A stretch of DNA of 18,363 nucleotides from an uncultured Prevotella sp. (lineage in GTDB: Bacteria > Bacteroidota > Bacteroidia > Bacteroidales > Bacteroidaceae): positions 1 through 18,363 of the forward strand of contig CAJJWN010000054.1 of NCBI GenBank assembly GCA_905196835.1, written 5' to 3'. Positions within the stretch are counted from its first letter, which is position 1, and every line of letters begins with the position of its first letter. Position numbers and translations under genes: made by a program. The notes under the pieces were generated by a model, which saw nothing but the letters and a program-made list of their open reading frames with translations, had not been told where the DNA came from and made no database searches. Below, one piece after another: positions 1-6,843 of this stretch.

Positions 1-3000
1 CGATACCGGCAACCCTCGTGTGGCGTGTCTGAAATATTAAGTTCTTGAAAATGTGGCATTCATCGACAAATATGTGGTCTATGCCCATCGAGTGAAAGTC
101 CACCGCATCGTCTTTCCGCTCGTTGATTTTCATTTTCAATTCCTTAAGTTTGGCTGCGAGGTTCTGTTTGCGCTTCTCCAGACCGTCCTGCATCTTTCCG
201 CTGCGGTAGCGCATGGTGGATTGTTCCAAGACTTCCAAATTGCGCTCCACATCGGCCAGTTCTTCGGTGAATATATCTATCATGGTCTGTTCCGATTGCG
301 GTATCTTGGCGAACTGGTCGTGTGTCAGAATGATGCAGTCCCAGTTGTTGTTCTTGATTTTCGAGAATACCTCTTTGCGGTTAGCAGGAGTGAAATCCTC
401 TTTGCCCGGATAAAGCACCTTTGCCGAGGGGTAAGCCTTGCGGAACGTGTCGGCTATTTCGTGAACATTGGCTTTCAAGCCGATAATGAGCGGTTTCTGC
501 ACCAATCCGAGGCGTTTCATTTCGTAAGCGGAAACGCACATTATCATCGTCTTGCCCGTGCCTACCTCGTGCCAGCAGATACCGCCGCCGTTCTGCTTAA
601 TCATCCAAATGGCATCTTTCTGTGAGGGATAGAGGCTGTCATACGGAAAATTCTCGAAAGAGAGCTGCGGGAAGGTCTGTGCCGAGCCGTCATAATGCGG
701 ACGGACATAGCAGTTAAACCGCTCGTTGTACACCCTTACCAATTCGTCCCTTACCTCTATCGGCTGACAGTCGAGCCACTGGTTGAAACGGTTTCTTATC
801 TCCTGTATCTTGGTGGCCGCTTCCTGTATGGCTTCCTCGTCCGGCACTCGTACCGCTTCGCCGTTCCGCTCTATCTCTTTGGTTATTTCGGGAACGGTGT
901 CCTGCAGGGCGTGTACGAACAAATCCTCTCCGTTGTAATTCTTTACGGAATAGGTGTTATAGACTACAGGGGAATATCCTTGTAGCCGCACTAAATAGGT
1001 GTCGTTCACGTCAAAATACATCACATCGGTTTCCGTTCCGAAAAGTTCTGTGGCAAAATCGGCGTACAGCTTCGTGTCAATCCAACGCTCGCCCATGTTG
1101 ATGTCGAGTTCCTCGTAGGGTATCGCTTCGGGTATGGCTTCCTCCAATGCCTTTACAGCGGTTTCCGTCCAGTCCTTTTCCTTGCCTGTGAGATCGGGAA
1201 GATAAGAGCCTGTTTCCTTGCTTTTGGCGATGACGTTTCCGGCTATGAACTTGCCTTTGTGTTCCCATTCTCCGGTGGCAGGGTTATAGAATATCTCGCC
1301 TTTGAGGTCGTCGATAACCTCGTCCTCGTCCTTGCCTGTGGTCTGCATCAGATAGTCCATATCCACACAGCCGTAAAAGTTAAGGCAGCTTGCCAACGCT
1401 TCGCCCGGTGTCAGTTGCACGGTCGTGTCTATCTTCTTGAACGCTACAGGCTCACGCATGATGTCGGATTTGAATATGTCGCCCTTGACCTGCATTTCAA
1501 TCGTGAACACTTCCACGCCGAGGCTGTCAAGCATGATAAACTCCTTGTTGTCATTAGAGTGGAAAAAGCCCCATTTGGCGACAAAAGCATCATAGCAAGC
1601 GTTCAGCCGTTCACGCAAATGCGGCTGTTCCGTCTGTTCCTCCTGCTCTTTGATTGCAAGTTCAAAATATGCCTTGCGGATAGAGAAATAGTCGTTAGCC
1701 CTCTCCGTGTTCACCTTGCCCTCGTCCACCGGGACAAAATCGGTGGCCGTCTCTTGGTATAGTTCGGATTTGCGGTATCGGATAATGCCCACCTGCCCCT
1801 CAAACAGTACCATTGCACCCTCTTTCATCCACGCTTCCGGCTCGTCCGTATAGGCTCGTCTGCCTTTTGGTGGCTGCTTAACGGCCACACTGCCGAAAAG
1901 GGACATTTGCGTGTGTATGCCGTCCTGTCCCTCACTTGTGAAAAGGCTTTTGCGGAAATAGCGGCCAAAGTCGAGTTTGAGCAATGCGGCGAGATACTGC
2001 GACATGGCGTTTTCATCACCCTGCCACTGGTATTTGCGTACATACTTGCCGTACTGGTTCATCGCAATGCGGCTGCCTGTGGCGAGGGTGGTTTTCGGTA
2101 ATGTGAAAAGTTTGTTGGCGTATTCGGTCATTGCGCCTGTCGTGTCTGCCTTTTCCCTGCCGACCTGTAAAAAGAGCTGTTCCCTCTGCGAGAGTGCCGC
2201 CTTGTGAGTATGCTTTTGGAAGATCAGTAAATCGCTGCCTACCTCGATGCCGCTTGTGTACATGAAAAGCGTGTCGGGCATACGGATAGCACTAATCAAA
2301 TCGGCATGGTTCACAAGGTATTCACGCACGAATTTGTTGCTTGGTGTATCGGCCACACCTCTTGATGTGACGAAAGCCAGCAGGCCGCCCTCGTTCAAAA
2401 GCTCCAAAGCCTTGACAAAAAAGTAATTGTGTATGGTCTTGGTAGCCTGCTCGTATATGCCGCCTTTCTTCCAGAGTTCCGCATCGAACACACGGAAGTT
2501 ACCGAAAGGGATGTTGGAGGCTATGACATCGAATTTCGTATGTTCAAAACCCTGTTCGTCTATCGTTTCAAACCCGGCTGTCCGTGTAACCGTGTTGTCA
2601 TTCAGCAGGGAGAGTATCAGACCCGAAACCGGGTCTTTTTCAATGGCATAGCCGCAGGTGTCGGACATGGCTACCGGGAGGAAACCGCCAATGCCTGCAC
2701 TCGGTTCGAGGAATGAGCGCATTTGCAGCTCATTGTCCTTGAATGTGGCGTGTATCTGCTTTGCGACTACATCAATAAGGAATTTCGGGGTGTAGAACGC
2801 TGTCAGGACAGAGGCTTTCATGGCTTCCGTGAAATAGGGATAGGTGTCGATAAGTTCCTGCAACCGCCTTATCGGTTCTTCCATGTCGCCACTTACAGGC
2901 TTGTCTGTGCCGATGTTCAGCACTTCTTTGATACCGCCAAACCCCGAATATTGGGATAAGGTTTCTTTTTCCTCTGGTGTGGCTTGTCTGCCTTGAATGT

Positions 3001-3067
3001 GGATTTGTAACGCTGTCTTTATCGCTTCCACGTTTGCCACCAATGATTTCAATTTGTTGTAACTCAT
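1..3067 (-). CDS. N6-adenine DNA methylase / SNF2-type helicase fusion, 3' end cut by window
   Basis: At least 1022 residues read without a stop from the ATG at 3067 to the left edge. The N-terminal part is a class I methyltransferase. It has a SAM-binding motif EPSAGIGGF (about residues 121-129) and a catalytic NIPF motif (about 185-188), a variant of the N6-adenine NPPY box, preceded by an FYTP element (91-94). A long middle region of unknown role follows. The helicase part begins near residue 800, with Walker A HEVGTGKT (about 832-839) and Walker B VDECH (1001-1005), a DECH-box SF2 ATPase. Later helicase motifs lie outside the window. Such methylase-helicase proteins are common in Bacteroidales conjugative elements, where protection or remodelling of transferred DNA is the usual guess. 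An AGAAAGG ribosome-binding-like stretch precedes the start. The family call is firm; the role is inference. Confidence 0.93.
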   Translation of the reverse strand, partial: MSYNKLKSLVANVEAIKTALQIHIQGRQATPEEKETLSQYSGFGGIKEVLNIGTDKPVSGDMEEPIRRLQELIDTYPYFTEAMKASVLTAFYTPKFLIDVVAKQIHATFKDNELQMRSFLEPSAGIGGFLPVAMSDTCGYAIEKDPVSGLILSLLNDNTVTRTAGFETIDEQGFEHTKFDVIASNIPFGNFRVFDAELWKKGGIYEQATKTIHNYFFVKALELLNEGGLLAFVTSRGVADTPSNKFVREYLVNHADLISAIRMPDTLFMYTSGIEVGSDLLIFQKHTHKAALSQREQLFLQVGREKADTTGAMTEYANKLFTLPKTTLATGSRIAMNQYGKYVRKYQWQGDENAMSQYLAALLKLDFGRYFRKSLFTSEGQDGIHTQMSLFGSVAVKQPPKGRRAYTDEPEAWMKEGAMVLFEGQVGIIRYRKSELYQETATDFVPVDEGKVNTERANDYFSIRKAYFELAIKEQEEQTEQPHLRERLNACYDAFVAKWGFFHSNDNKEFIMLDSLGVEVFTIEMQVKGDIFKSDIMREPVAFKKIDTTVQLTPGEALASCLNFYGCVDMDYLMQTTGKDEDEVIDDLKGEIFYNPATGEWEHKGKFIAGNVIAKSKETGSYLPDLTGKEKDWTETAVKALEEAIPEAIPYEELDINMGERWIDTKLYADFATELFGTETDVMYFDVNDTYLVRLQGYSPVVYNTYSVKNYNGEDLFVHALQDTVPEITKEIERNGEAVRVPDEEAIQEAATKIQEIRNRFNQWLDCQPIEVRDELVRVYNERFNCYVRPHYDGSAQTFPQLSFENFPYDSLYPSQKDAIWMIKQNGGGICWHEVGTGKTMIMCVSAYEMKRLGLVQKPLIIGLKANVHEIADTFRKAYPSAKVLYPGKEDFTPANRKEVFSKIKNNNWDCIILTHDQFAKIPQSEQTMIDIFTEELADVERNLEVLEQSTMRYRSGKMQDGLEKRKQNLAAKLKELKMKINERKDDAVDFHSMGIDHIFVDECHIFKNLIFQTRHTRVAGI

Positions 3068-3237
3068 ATTTAACCTTTCTTTTTATTTCCCTCTGTTCGG
3101 TCTGTTTGCGACCGCCGGGAAGATTTTTCTGCTTTCGGAAGGTGGCGAGGGACAATCGGACAAGGCTGAACCGGAAAAATACGCTCGACAGAGGGAGAGG
3201 AAGATTTTTGCGTGTCACTCGCGGCGGCACGTCGGCA

Positions 3238-3268
3238 TTGGCAAGATTGGCACGGTCGGTTACCTTTG
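3238..3268 (+). promoter_or_regulatory. Bacteroidetes-type promoter candidate
   Basis: TTG at 3238-3240, a 20-base spacer, then TACCTTTG at 3261-3268, which fits the Bacteroidetes -7 consensus TAnnTTTG. The upstream box is ATTG rather than the ideal TTTG. No plus-strand gene follows, so a transcript would run straight into the structured element at 3355-3479. Confidence 0.4.
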
Positions 3269-3354
3269 CGGAAAATTCTATCCCGTAGGTCGCACGGCAG
3301 CGGACTTGGGTTTAATGGGAATCCGTTAGAAAAGGAAAGATTATGGGTAAAAGA

Positions 3355-3479
3355 GTGAAGCGGTCAGCCGGGACGGACTTTCCGACGGACTGTCTTGGGA
3401 CTACAGAGGGCAGGATTTATCCCGCCCCCTGTAATGCCATGTCTGTCCGTGTCCGTCCTTTTGCAAAAAGGGGCTTCAC
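3355..3479. ncRNA. nested hairpin element, possible structured RNA (strand uncertain)
   Basis: Complementary segments nest in order: GTGAAGC 3355-3361 with GCTTCAC 3473-3479; GGACGGAC 3371-3378 with GTCCGTCC 3451-3458; ACGGAC 3385-3390 with GTCCGT 3445-3450; and an apical stem 3404-3415 with 3418-3429 that has two A-C mismatches. Outside the first helix, TAAAAG (3348-3353) can pair with CTTTAT (3483-3488) across a short bulge. Four nested helices over 125 bases without a gene suggest a folded RNA or single-stranded DNA structure. A plus-strand promoter-like sequence lies about 90 bases upstream. On the minus strand the outer helix is followed by a short T-rich run. No known RNA family was recognised. 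Confidence 0.4.
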
Positions 3480-3487
3480 ACACTTTA

Positions 3488-3501
3488 TGTAACATGTTAC
3501 A
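3488..3501. promoter_or_regulatory. 14-base perfect palindrome, operator-like
   Basis: TGTAACATGTTACA is fully self-complementary, the form expected of a site for a dimeric DNA-binding protein. It lies next to the end of the nested hairpin element, upstream of the methylase-helicase gene on the minus strand. No matching regulator gene is visible in the window. Confidence 0.35.
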
Positions 3502-3604
3502 CAAAATGCGTGAGGTTGCTTGAAGCAAACTGGCCGCAGGATGTAAGGCTATAAGAGGGAGAACAGGAGTTTTATAAAAGGTCGTTGGTCGATCGGAACA
3601 ACAA

Positions 3605-3632
3605 ACCGTACCGAGACTTTGCCCGATACGGT
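3605..3632 (-). terminator. possible terminator after the 210-residue gene
   Basis: ACCGTA (3605-3610) pairs with TACGGT (3627-3632). On the minus strand, TTGT after the stem can also pair with ACAA before it across a one-base bulge. It sits 24 bases past the stop of the minus-strand gene at 3656-4288 and is followed only by a mixed T-rich sequence, so termination is uncertain. Confidence 0.3.
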
Positions 3633-3655
3633 CTTGTCGTTGCCCTGCATATAAC

Positions 3656-4288
3656 TCAGTCTATGTCATAGCCTATCATGTATTCATCGTTGATAAGCAG
3701 ATAATAGTAGCCGTTGCCACAATTCCGGTACTCTTTGCTGAATCCTGCCGCCATATCGCCATTTTCGCGTGGCTCGCACCACAGCGTACCGTCATAGCCG
3801 CAAAAGTCGAAGCGTCCGGTGGAAAACTTTTCACCTTGCTTCAGTGCCGTTCTGAAACGAGCCATATCCCAACTGCCGCAATACTTCTCGATGGTGGCAA
3901 GTCCGATACACTTGCCGTCGATGCGTGTGCCGGTCGTGATGCGGTTCTCGTAGAGGGATTTATCCAAATCGGCATTAGCGATTTTGCGAAGCCAATCATT
4001 CGTATGCGTGGCAAGCCGGGCAAGTTTCTGGTATTTCAAGACCAGTTTCTTTTCTATGTCCGCTGCATCTTCGGGAGAGGATGACGGATAGTATATCTTC
4101 TCAATGCTTGCCCAATCTGTGAAGATGTACCCGCTTTTGCGTTTTCCGAGTGCGATAATGCCGATGACGTTTTCGTTGCGGTTGATAAACAGCCGTCTGC
4201 GTTTTCCTGCAATCCTTACATATAAGGATGTAGGATTTTGTTCGTTGCGTAGATAGGCTTCTGCCGGATGAATTGTTGTTGTTTCCAT
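3656..4288 (-). CDS. hypothetical protein, 210 residues
   Basis: Not recognised. The product appears soluble and cytoplasmic, with no signal peptide or membrane segment. It has a basic N-terminal stretch (IAGKRRRLFINRNENVIG, about residues 26-43), a lysine-rich helical middle, and a C-terminal part rich in Gly, Tyr and Cys (about 155-205) that may form a compact beta-rich fold. The ATG at 4288 follows an A/T-rich leader with a tandem 10-base repeat. A 57-base gap separates it from the upstream gene on the same strand, so the two may be co-transcribed. Mobile elements of this kind often carry such small genes near the large methylase-helicase. Normal codon use and an uninterrupted frame support a real gene. 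Confidence 0.72.
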   Translation of the reverse strand: METTTIHPAEAYLRNEQNPTSLYVRIAGKRRRLFINRNENVIGIIALGKRKSGYIFTDWASIEKIYYPSSSPEDAADIEKKLVLKYQKLARLATHTNDWLRKIANADLDKSLYENRITTGTRIDGKCIGLATIEKYCGSWDMARFRTALKQGEKFSTGRFDFCGYDGTLWCEPRENGDMAAGFSKEYRNCGNGYYYLLINDEYMIGYDID

Positions 4289-4291
4289 ATC

Positions 4292-4311
4292 TGTATAAAT
4301 TTGTATAAATT
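4292..4311. repeat. tandem 10-base direct repeat upstream of the 210-residue gene
   Basis: TGTATAAATT occurs twice back to back (4292-4301 and 4302-4311), just before the minus-strand start codon at 4288. It makes the leader very A/T-rich and could be a regulator-binding site or simply the weakly structured leader usual in this phylum. Confidence 0.5.
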
Positions 4312-4345
4312 TTGATTTTTGCTGTTCCTATTTTGGTTTACCTGT

Positions 4346-4570
4346 TCAAAGTTCCGGGATTGTGCCGTTCTTATATAGAACACCGTTCCGATAATGGGAC
4401 ACGATACCCGGCTTAAGTCCCATTTCCTCAAAGGCTATATGCCTGATATAGTCCTTGTATTCTTTGCCAATGAAATTCTTTCCACAAAGGTTGTTGAAAA
4501 TCATAGGGACGGAAAAACCGTCTTCGCTCGACAATATCACTCTGCCGTCTTGTCTAATTTCTTCTACCAT
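4346..4570 (-). CDS. hypothetical protein, 74 residues
   Basis: Not recognised. It is a small, mildly charged protein with no membrane segment or signal peptide. It opens with a strand-rich segment (DGRVILSSEDGFSVPMIFNN, about residues 8-27) and ends with a predicted helix and a short hydrophobic tail. It reads in the same direction as the 210-residue gene 57 bases downstream, which suggests a two-gene unit. No TAnnTTTG promoter was found upstream on the minus strand. A regulatory or accessory role is possible but nothing in the sequence shows it. The overlapping frame at 4216-4431 looks like a shadow. Confidence 0.6.
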   Translation of the reverse strand: MVEEIRQDGRVILSSEDGFSVPMIFNNLCGKNFIGKEYKDYIRHIAFEEMGLKPGIVSHYRNGVLYKNGTIPEL

Positions 4571-4731
4571 ACTTGTTTACTTTTAATTGGTTGAACTATC
4601 ATGCTGATTTTTATTTTTCCCTGCTTTCGTTTGCCGTGCAGGTTTGTTTTCAGCTTTTTGAGGCAGCCAGAGGATGAAGCTGTGGCATCATAAGCCAAAC
4701 CCGGATAGAAAACCGACCGTGCAACAGTCTG

Positions 4732-4797
4732 TTTTCGTCATCCGAATGCAATGCGGCTTGGCGATTATGCGCTTCGTCCTACATTCGCCGACGAAAA
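4732..4797. repeat. composite hairpin (8 + 6 paired bases)
   Basis: TTTTCGTC (4732-4739) pairs with GACGAAAA (4790-4797). Inside it CGAATG (4743-4748) pairs with CATTCG (4782-4787), leaving a small internal loop. It has the shape of a folded recombination or regulatory site. No gene overlaps it convincingly. Confidence 0.4.
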
Positions 4798-4870
4798 GAG
4801 TAAAGAATGACCTGCCGATAAACGAGATGTGACAACAATAAAACAGGAAAATACGATTTGGTAAATTGTC

Positions 4871-4890
4871 ATTGTACAATATTGAACAAT
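4871..4890. repeat. two adjacent 10-base palindromic units
   Basis: ATTGTACAAT (4871-4880, perfect palindrome) is followed directly by ATTGAACAAT (4881-4890), which differs at one position. The pair ends one base before the first AbiE inverted repeat. It looks like a short tandem binding-site array. Confidence 0.45.
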
Positions 4891-4891
4891 C

Positions 4892-4933
4892 ACTAAATAT
4901 CGGCACAATTTTAATTTAGTGCCGATATTTAGT
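4892..4933. promoter_or_regulatory. inverted repeat 1 upstream of the AbiE operon (probable AbiEi operator)
   Basis: Perfect 15-base arms, ACTAAATATCGGCAC (4892-4906) and its complement at 4919-4933, separated by 12 bases. It shares the CGGCAC...GTGCCG core with the second repeat at 4981-5020. AbiEi antitoxins are known to repress their own promoter by binding paired inverted repeats. Assigning these repeats as operators is inference from position and shared core. Confidence 0.65.
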
Positions 4934-4980
4934 AGATGATGACAAAAGGTTATTTACATATAGATTGTTTTAAATAAATA

Positions 4981-5020
4981 CAAATTTTCGGCACTATTCA
5001 GAAATAGTGCCGAAAATTTG
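4981..5020. promoter_or_regulatory. inverted repeat 2 over the AbiE promoter (probable AbiEi operator)
   Basis: Perfect 18-base arms, CAAATTTTCGGCACTATT (4981-4998) and its complement (5003-5020), with a 4-base spacer CAGA. It carries the same CGGCAC/GTGCCG core as the repeat 48 bases upstream. It ends one base before the -7 box at 5022-5029, so a bound protein would cover the polymerase site. Confidence 0.7.
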
Positions 5021-5021
5021 C

Positions 5022-5029
5022 TATATTTG
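5022..5029 (+). promoter_or_regulatory. AbiE operon -7 box
   Basis: TATATTTG fits the Bacteroidetes TAnnTTTG element and lies 21 bases before the ATG at 5051. A clear TTTG box at -33 is missing; that region lies inside inverted repeat 2. Because this box would sit within a gene starting at 5018, it argues for the 5051 start. Confidence 0.55.
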
Positions 5030-5050
5030 CAGGCAAAAACAGGATATAAT

Positions 5051-5773
5051 ATGAGTAACAAAACAACGACATCCATACTTGAATACGCTGAAGTACACCG
5101 TGATTTCAGCATGGATGACTTGTTTGCCTATCTTCACGAAAAGGTTGGCATAAGCAAGTCTTCCTTGTCATGGTATCTGTTCAAGCTCGTGAATGAAAAT
5201 GCATTGGTCAGAACCGGACGCGGAATGTATGCTAAAGTCATGAAACAGTCCTTTGTTCCTAAACTCATAGGTGAAGTAAGAGAAATTTACGATTCGTTGC
5301 TGGTCAATTTCCCATTTGCGAAGTTCTGCGTCTATCAGGGGGATATTATCGCAACCTTGCAGCATCACCTTTCTTCCAACCGTGTTGTCTATGTGGAAAC
5401 AGACAGGGATTCGGCAGAAACGGTTTTCAACTTTTTGAAAGACGGGAACCGTGACGTCTATCTGCGACCGGACAAAGATATGATTTACCGATATGTAGAT
5501 ATGGACAGCCGTGTCTTTTTTGTGAAAAATTTGGTCTCGGAAGCTCCTTTGCAGAAAGTATCAGATGTACCGATGCCTACACTGGAAAAGCTGTTGGTGG
5601 ATATATTGAGGGATGCGGATTTCTTCTACCTACAAGGCAGTGAAAGCGAGCATATCTTTGAAAATGCCTTTAATCTGTACGCTGTCAATCGAAATCGGCT
5701 ATTCAGGTATGCCGGCAGACGTAAGGCAAAAGAAGAAATATTGTCCATATTAGAAAATCTGAACATAAAATGA
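5051..5773 (+). CDS. abiEi: AbiEi-type antitoxin / transcriptional repressor (type IV TA)
   Basis: The product is 240 residues from the ATG at 5051 (MSNKTTTSIL). An in-frame ATG at 5018 is rejected because it would overlap the -7 box and inverted repeat 2. The N-terminal ~65 residues form a winged helix-turn-helix (SMDDLFAYLHEKVGISKSSL, then a TGRGMYAKV wing). The rest is an alpha/beta domain like the C-terminal part of AbiEi and DUF6577-type proteins. In type IV systems this protein opposes the AbiEii nucleotidyltransferase without binding it and represses its own operon. The stop overlaps the toxin start by ATGA (5770-5773), the usual AbiE arrangement. Pairing with a clear AbiEii gene makes the role likely although sequence similarity for this half is weaker. 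Autorepression through the two upstream repeats is inferred. Confidence 0.85.
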   Translation: MSNKTTTSILEYAEVHRDFSMDDLFAYLHEKVGISKSSLSWYLFKLVNENALVRTGRGMYAKVMKQSFVPKLIGEVREIYDSLLVNFPFAKFCVYQGDIIATLQHHLSSNRVVYVETDRDSAETVFNFLKDGNRDVYLRPDKDMIYRYVDMDSRVFFVKNLVSEAPLQKVSDVPMPTLEKLLVDILRDADFFYLQGSESEHIFENAFNLYAVNRNRLFRYAGRRKAKEEILSILENLNIK

Positions 5774-6843
5774 TAAAGAAGGAGTGTTTTACGGCAGAAT
5801 GGATCGAACAGGTTTCATCCGAATTGCACTATAATGATAAAAATCTGATAGAGAAAGTAATCCGTGCCCTGTCCCTGCTTGAAATGCTGGTTAAAGCCGG
5901 GTGTCCACTGGTTTTTAAGGGAGGAACGGCACTTATGCTCATACTTGGGAAATCTGCTCATCGTCTGTCAATCGACATTGATCTTATCTGTCCCCCTGGA
6001 ACCAACATTGAAGACTATCTGAAATCATTTGCCGATTTCGGCTTCATCAATCTGGAACTTGTGGAACGCAAGCAACGGGATGATGCGGATATTCCCAAGA
6101 GCCATTCCAAGTTTTTCTATCAGATTGCCTACCGAAATGACACCGATGCACAATCCTATATCCTGCTGGATGTACTCTACGAGGACATTCATTATTTCCG
6201 TACCCAACAAATAGCTATCGACTGCCCGTTCATACGGTTGGAAGGAAAACCATTGATGGTAACAGTCCCGTCCGCAGAAGATATTTTGGGCGATAAACTG
6301 ACGGCTTTCGCTCCCAACACAACTGGAATACCTTATTACAGGAATGGAAGGTCCTGTTCGATGGAGATAGCCAAACAGCTTTATGATGTGGGGCGGCTGT
6401 TTGAAAATGTTTCAGACCTGCAGATTACCAAAGAAGCGTTCCGTAAGATTGCGGTGGTCGAACTTTCATACCGGTCTTTCGGAACGGACATAGGGCAAGT
6501 TTTCAATGACATCCGCCAAACGGCACTTTGTATCTCCACACGGGGAAAAGCCGGAGAAGGAGACTTCGACCTGATACAAGACGGAATCATCCGTGTCAAA
6601 TCATTCATGTACAAGCAGCGTTATCTGATAGACCATGCCATTATTGATGCAGCAAGAGCGGCTTATTTAGCCACGTTAATTGAAAAGGGAATCAATGAAA
6701 TAGAATCTTATTCCAACAACCCTGCCGATATAAAGGATATGGTCATCCGACCTTCGCTGCCCAACAAACTGAATAAGCTGAGAAGCAACCTACCGGAAGC
6801 CTACTACTATTGGGCAAAAACGAGTGAGTTATTGGAAGCATGA
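5770..6843 (+). CDS. abiEii: AbiEii-type nucleotidyltransferase toxin
   Basis: The product is 357 residues. It has the DUF1814/AbiEii nucleotidyltransferase core: VFKGGTALM (about residues 48-56), then SIDIDL (67-72), whose aspartates bind metal and NTP. Downstream conserved elements are GDKLTAF (174-180) and KQLYDVGRL (202-210). AbiEii proteins bind nucleotides, with GTP preferred in the studied example, and cause reversible growth arrest. They serve as abortive-infection defence and help retain mobile elements. A C-terminal helical region (about 215-357) follows. All visible catalytic residues are intact, so it should be active. It overlaps the antitoxin gene and the following DUF71 gene by 4 bases each, so all three are probably translated in a coupled manner. 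Confidence 0.93.
   Translation: MIKKECFTAEWIEQVSSELHYNDKNLIEKVIRALSLLEMLVKAGCPLVFKGGTALMLILGKSAHRLSIDIDLICPPGTNIEDYLKSFADFGFINLELVERKQRDDADIPKSHSKFFYQIAYRNDTDAQSYILLDVLYEDIHYFRTQQIAIDCPFIRLEGKPLMVTVPSAEDILGDKLTAFAPNTTGIPYYRNGRSCSMEIAKQLYDVGRLFENVSDLQITKEAFRKIAVVELSYRSFGTDIGQVFNDIRQTALCISTRGKAGEGDFDLIQDGIIRVKSFMYKQRYLIDHAIIDAARAAYLATLIEKGINEIESYSNNPADIKDMVIRPSLPNKLNKLRSNLPEAYYYWAKTSELLEA

Larger units (their letters stand above)
3068..3655. other. 588-base gene-free region with promoter-like, structured and palindromic elements
   Basis: No convincing coding sequence. Reading frames here lack recognisable protein features and overlap nested inverted repeats. It lies between two minus-strand genes, so it may be the long 5' leader of the methylase-helicase gene. 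It contains a plus-strand promoter-like sequence (3238-3268), a nested foldable element (3355-3479), a 14-base palindrome (3488-3501), a short hairpin (3516-3528) and a terminator-like stem (3605-3632). The 11-base direct repeat GGAAGATTTTT occurs at 3118-3128 and 3199-3209. A regulatory RNA, leader or transfer-origin-type region would fit. Confidence 0.6.
4571..5050. other. 480-base gene-free region rich in inverted repeats, upstream of the AbiE operon
   Basis: No convincing gene. The left half has a composite hairpin (4732-4797). The right half is A/T-rich and holds two adjacent near-identical 10-base palindromic units (4871-4890), two perfect long inverted repeats (4892-4933 and 4981-5020) and the promoter of the AbiE operon. 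It separates minus-strand element genes from the plus-strand cargo, and so may mark the left edge of the cargo insertion. Confidence 0.6.

Noticed and set aside
53..1762. Several plus-strand frames opposite the methylase-helicase
   Set aside because: The minus strand holds one unbroken frame with SAM, Walker A and DECH motifs over the same DNA; the plus frames are short and lack motifs.
2772..3230. Minus-strand 152-codon frame spanning the start of the methylase-helicase
   Set aside because: It overlaps the methylase-helicase in another frame, and its Arg/Lys-rich sequence has no recognisable features.
3355..3528. Definite oriT
   Set aside because: Repeats and palindromes are compatible with a transfer origin, but no relaxase or mobilisation gene is in the window and no known nick sequence was recognised.
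4688..4906. Minus-strand 72-codon frame in the gene-free region
   Set aside because: It runs through the composite hairpin and operator repeats, has no ribosome-binding signal, and its Cys/Phe-rich sequence looks random.
4871..4933. CRISPR-like or iteron replication origin
   Set aside because: Only two adjacent 10-mers and one long inverted repeat; no regular spacing, no third copy and no replication-initiator gene nearby.
5018..5050. Upstream in-frame ATG for the AbiEi gene
   Set aside because: It overlaps inverted repeat 2 and the TATATTTG -7 box, so it would lie upstream of the transcription start.
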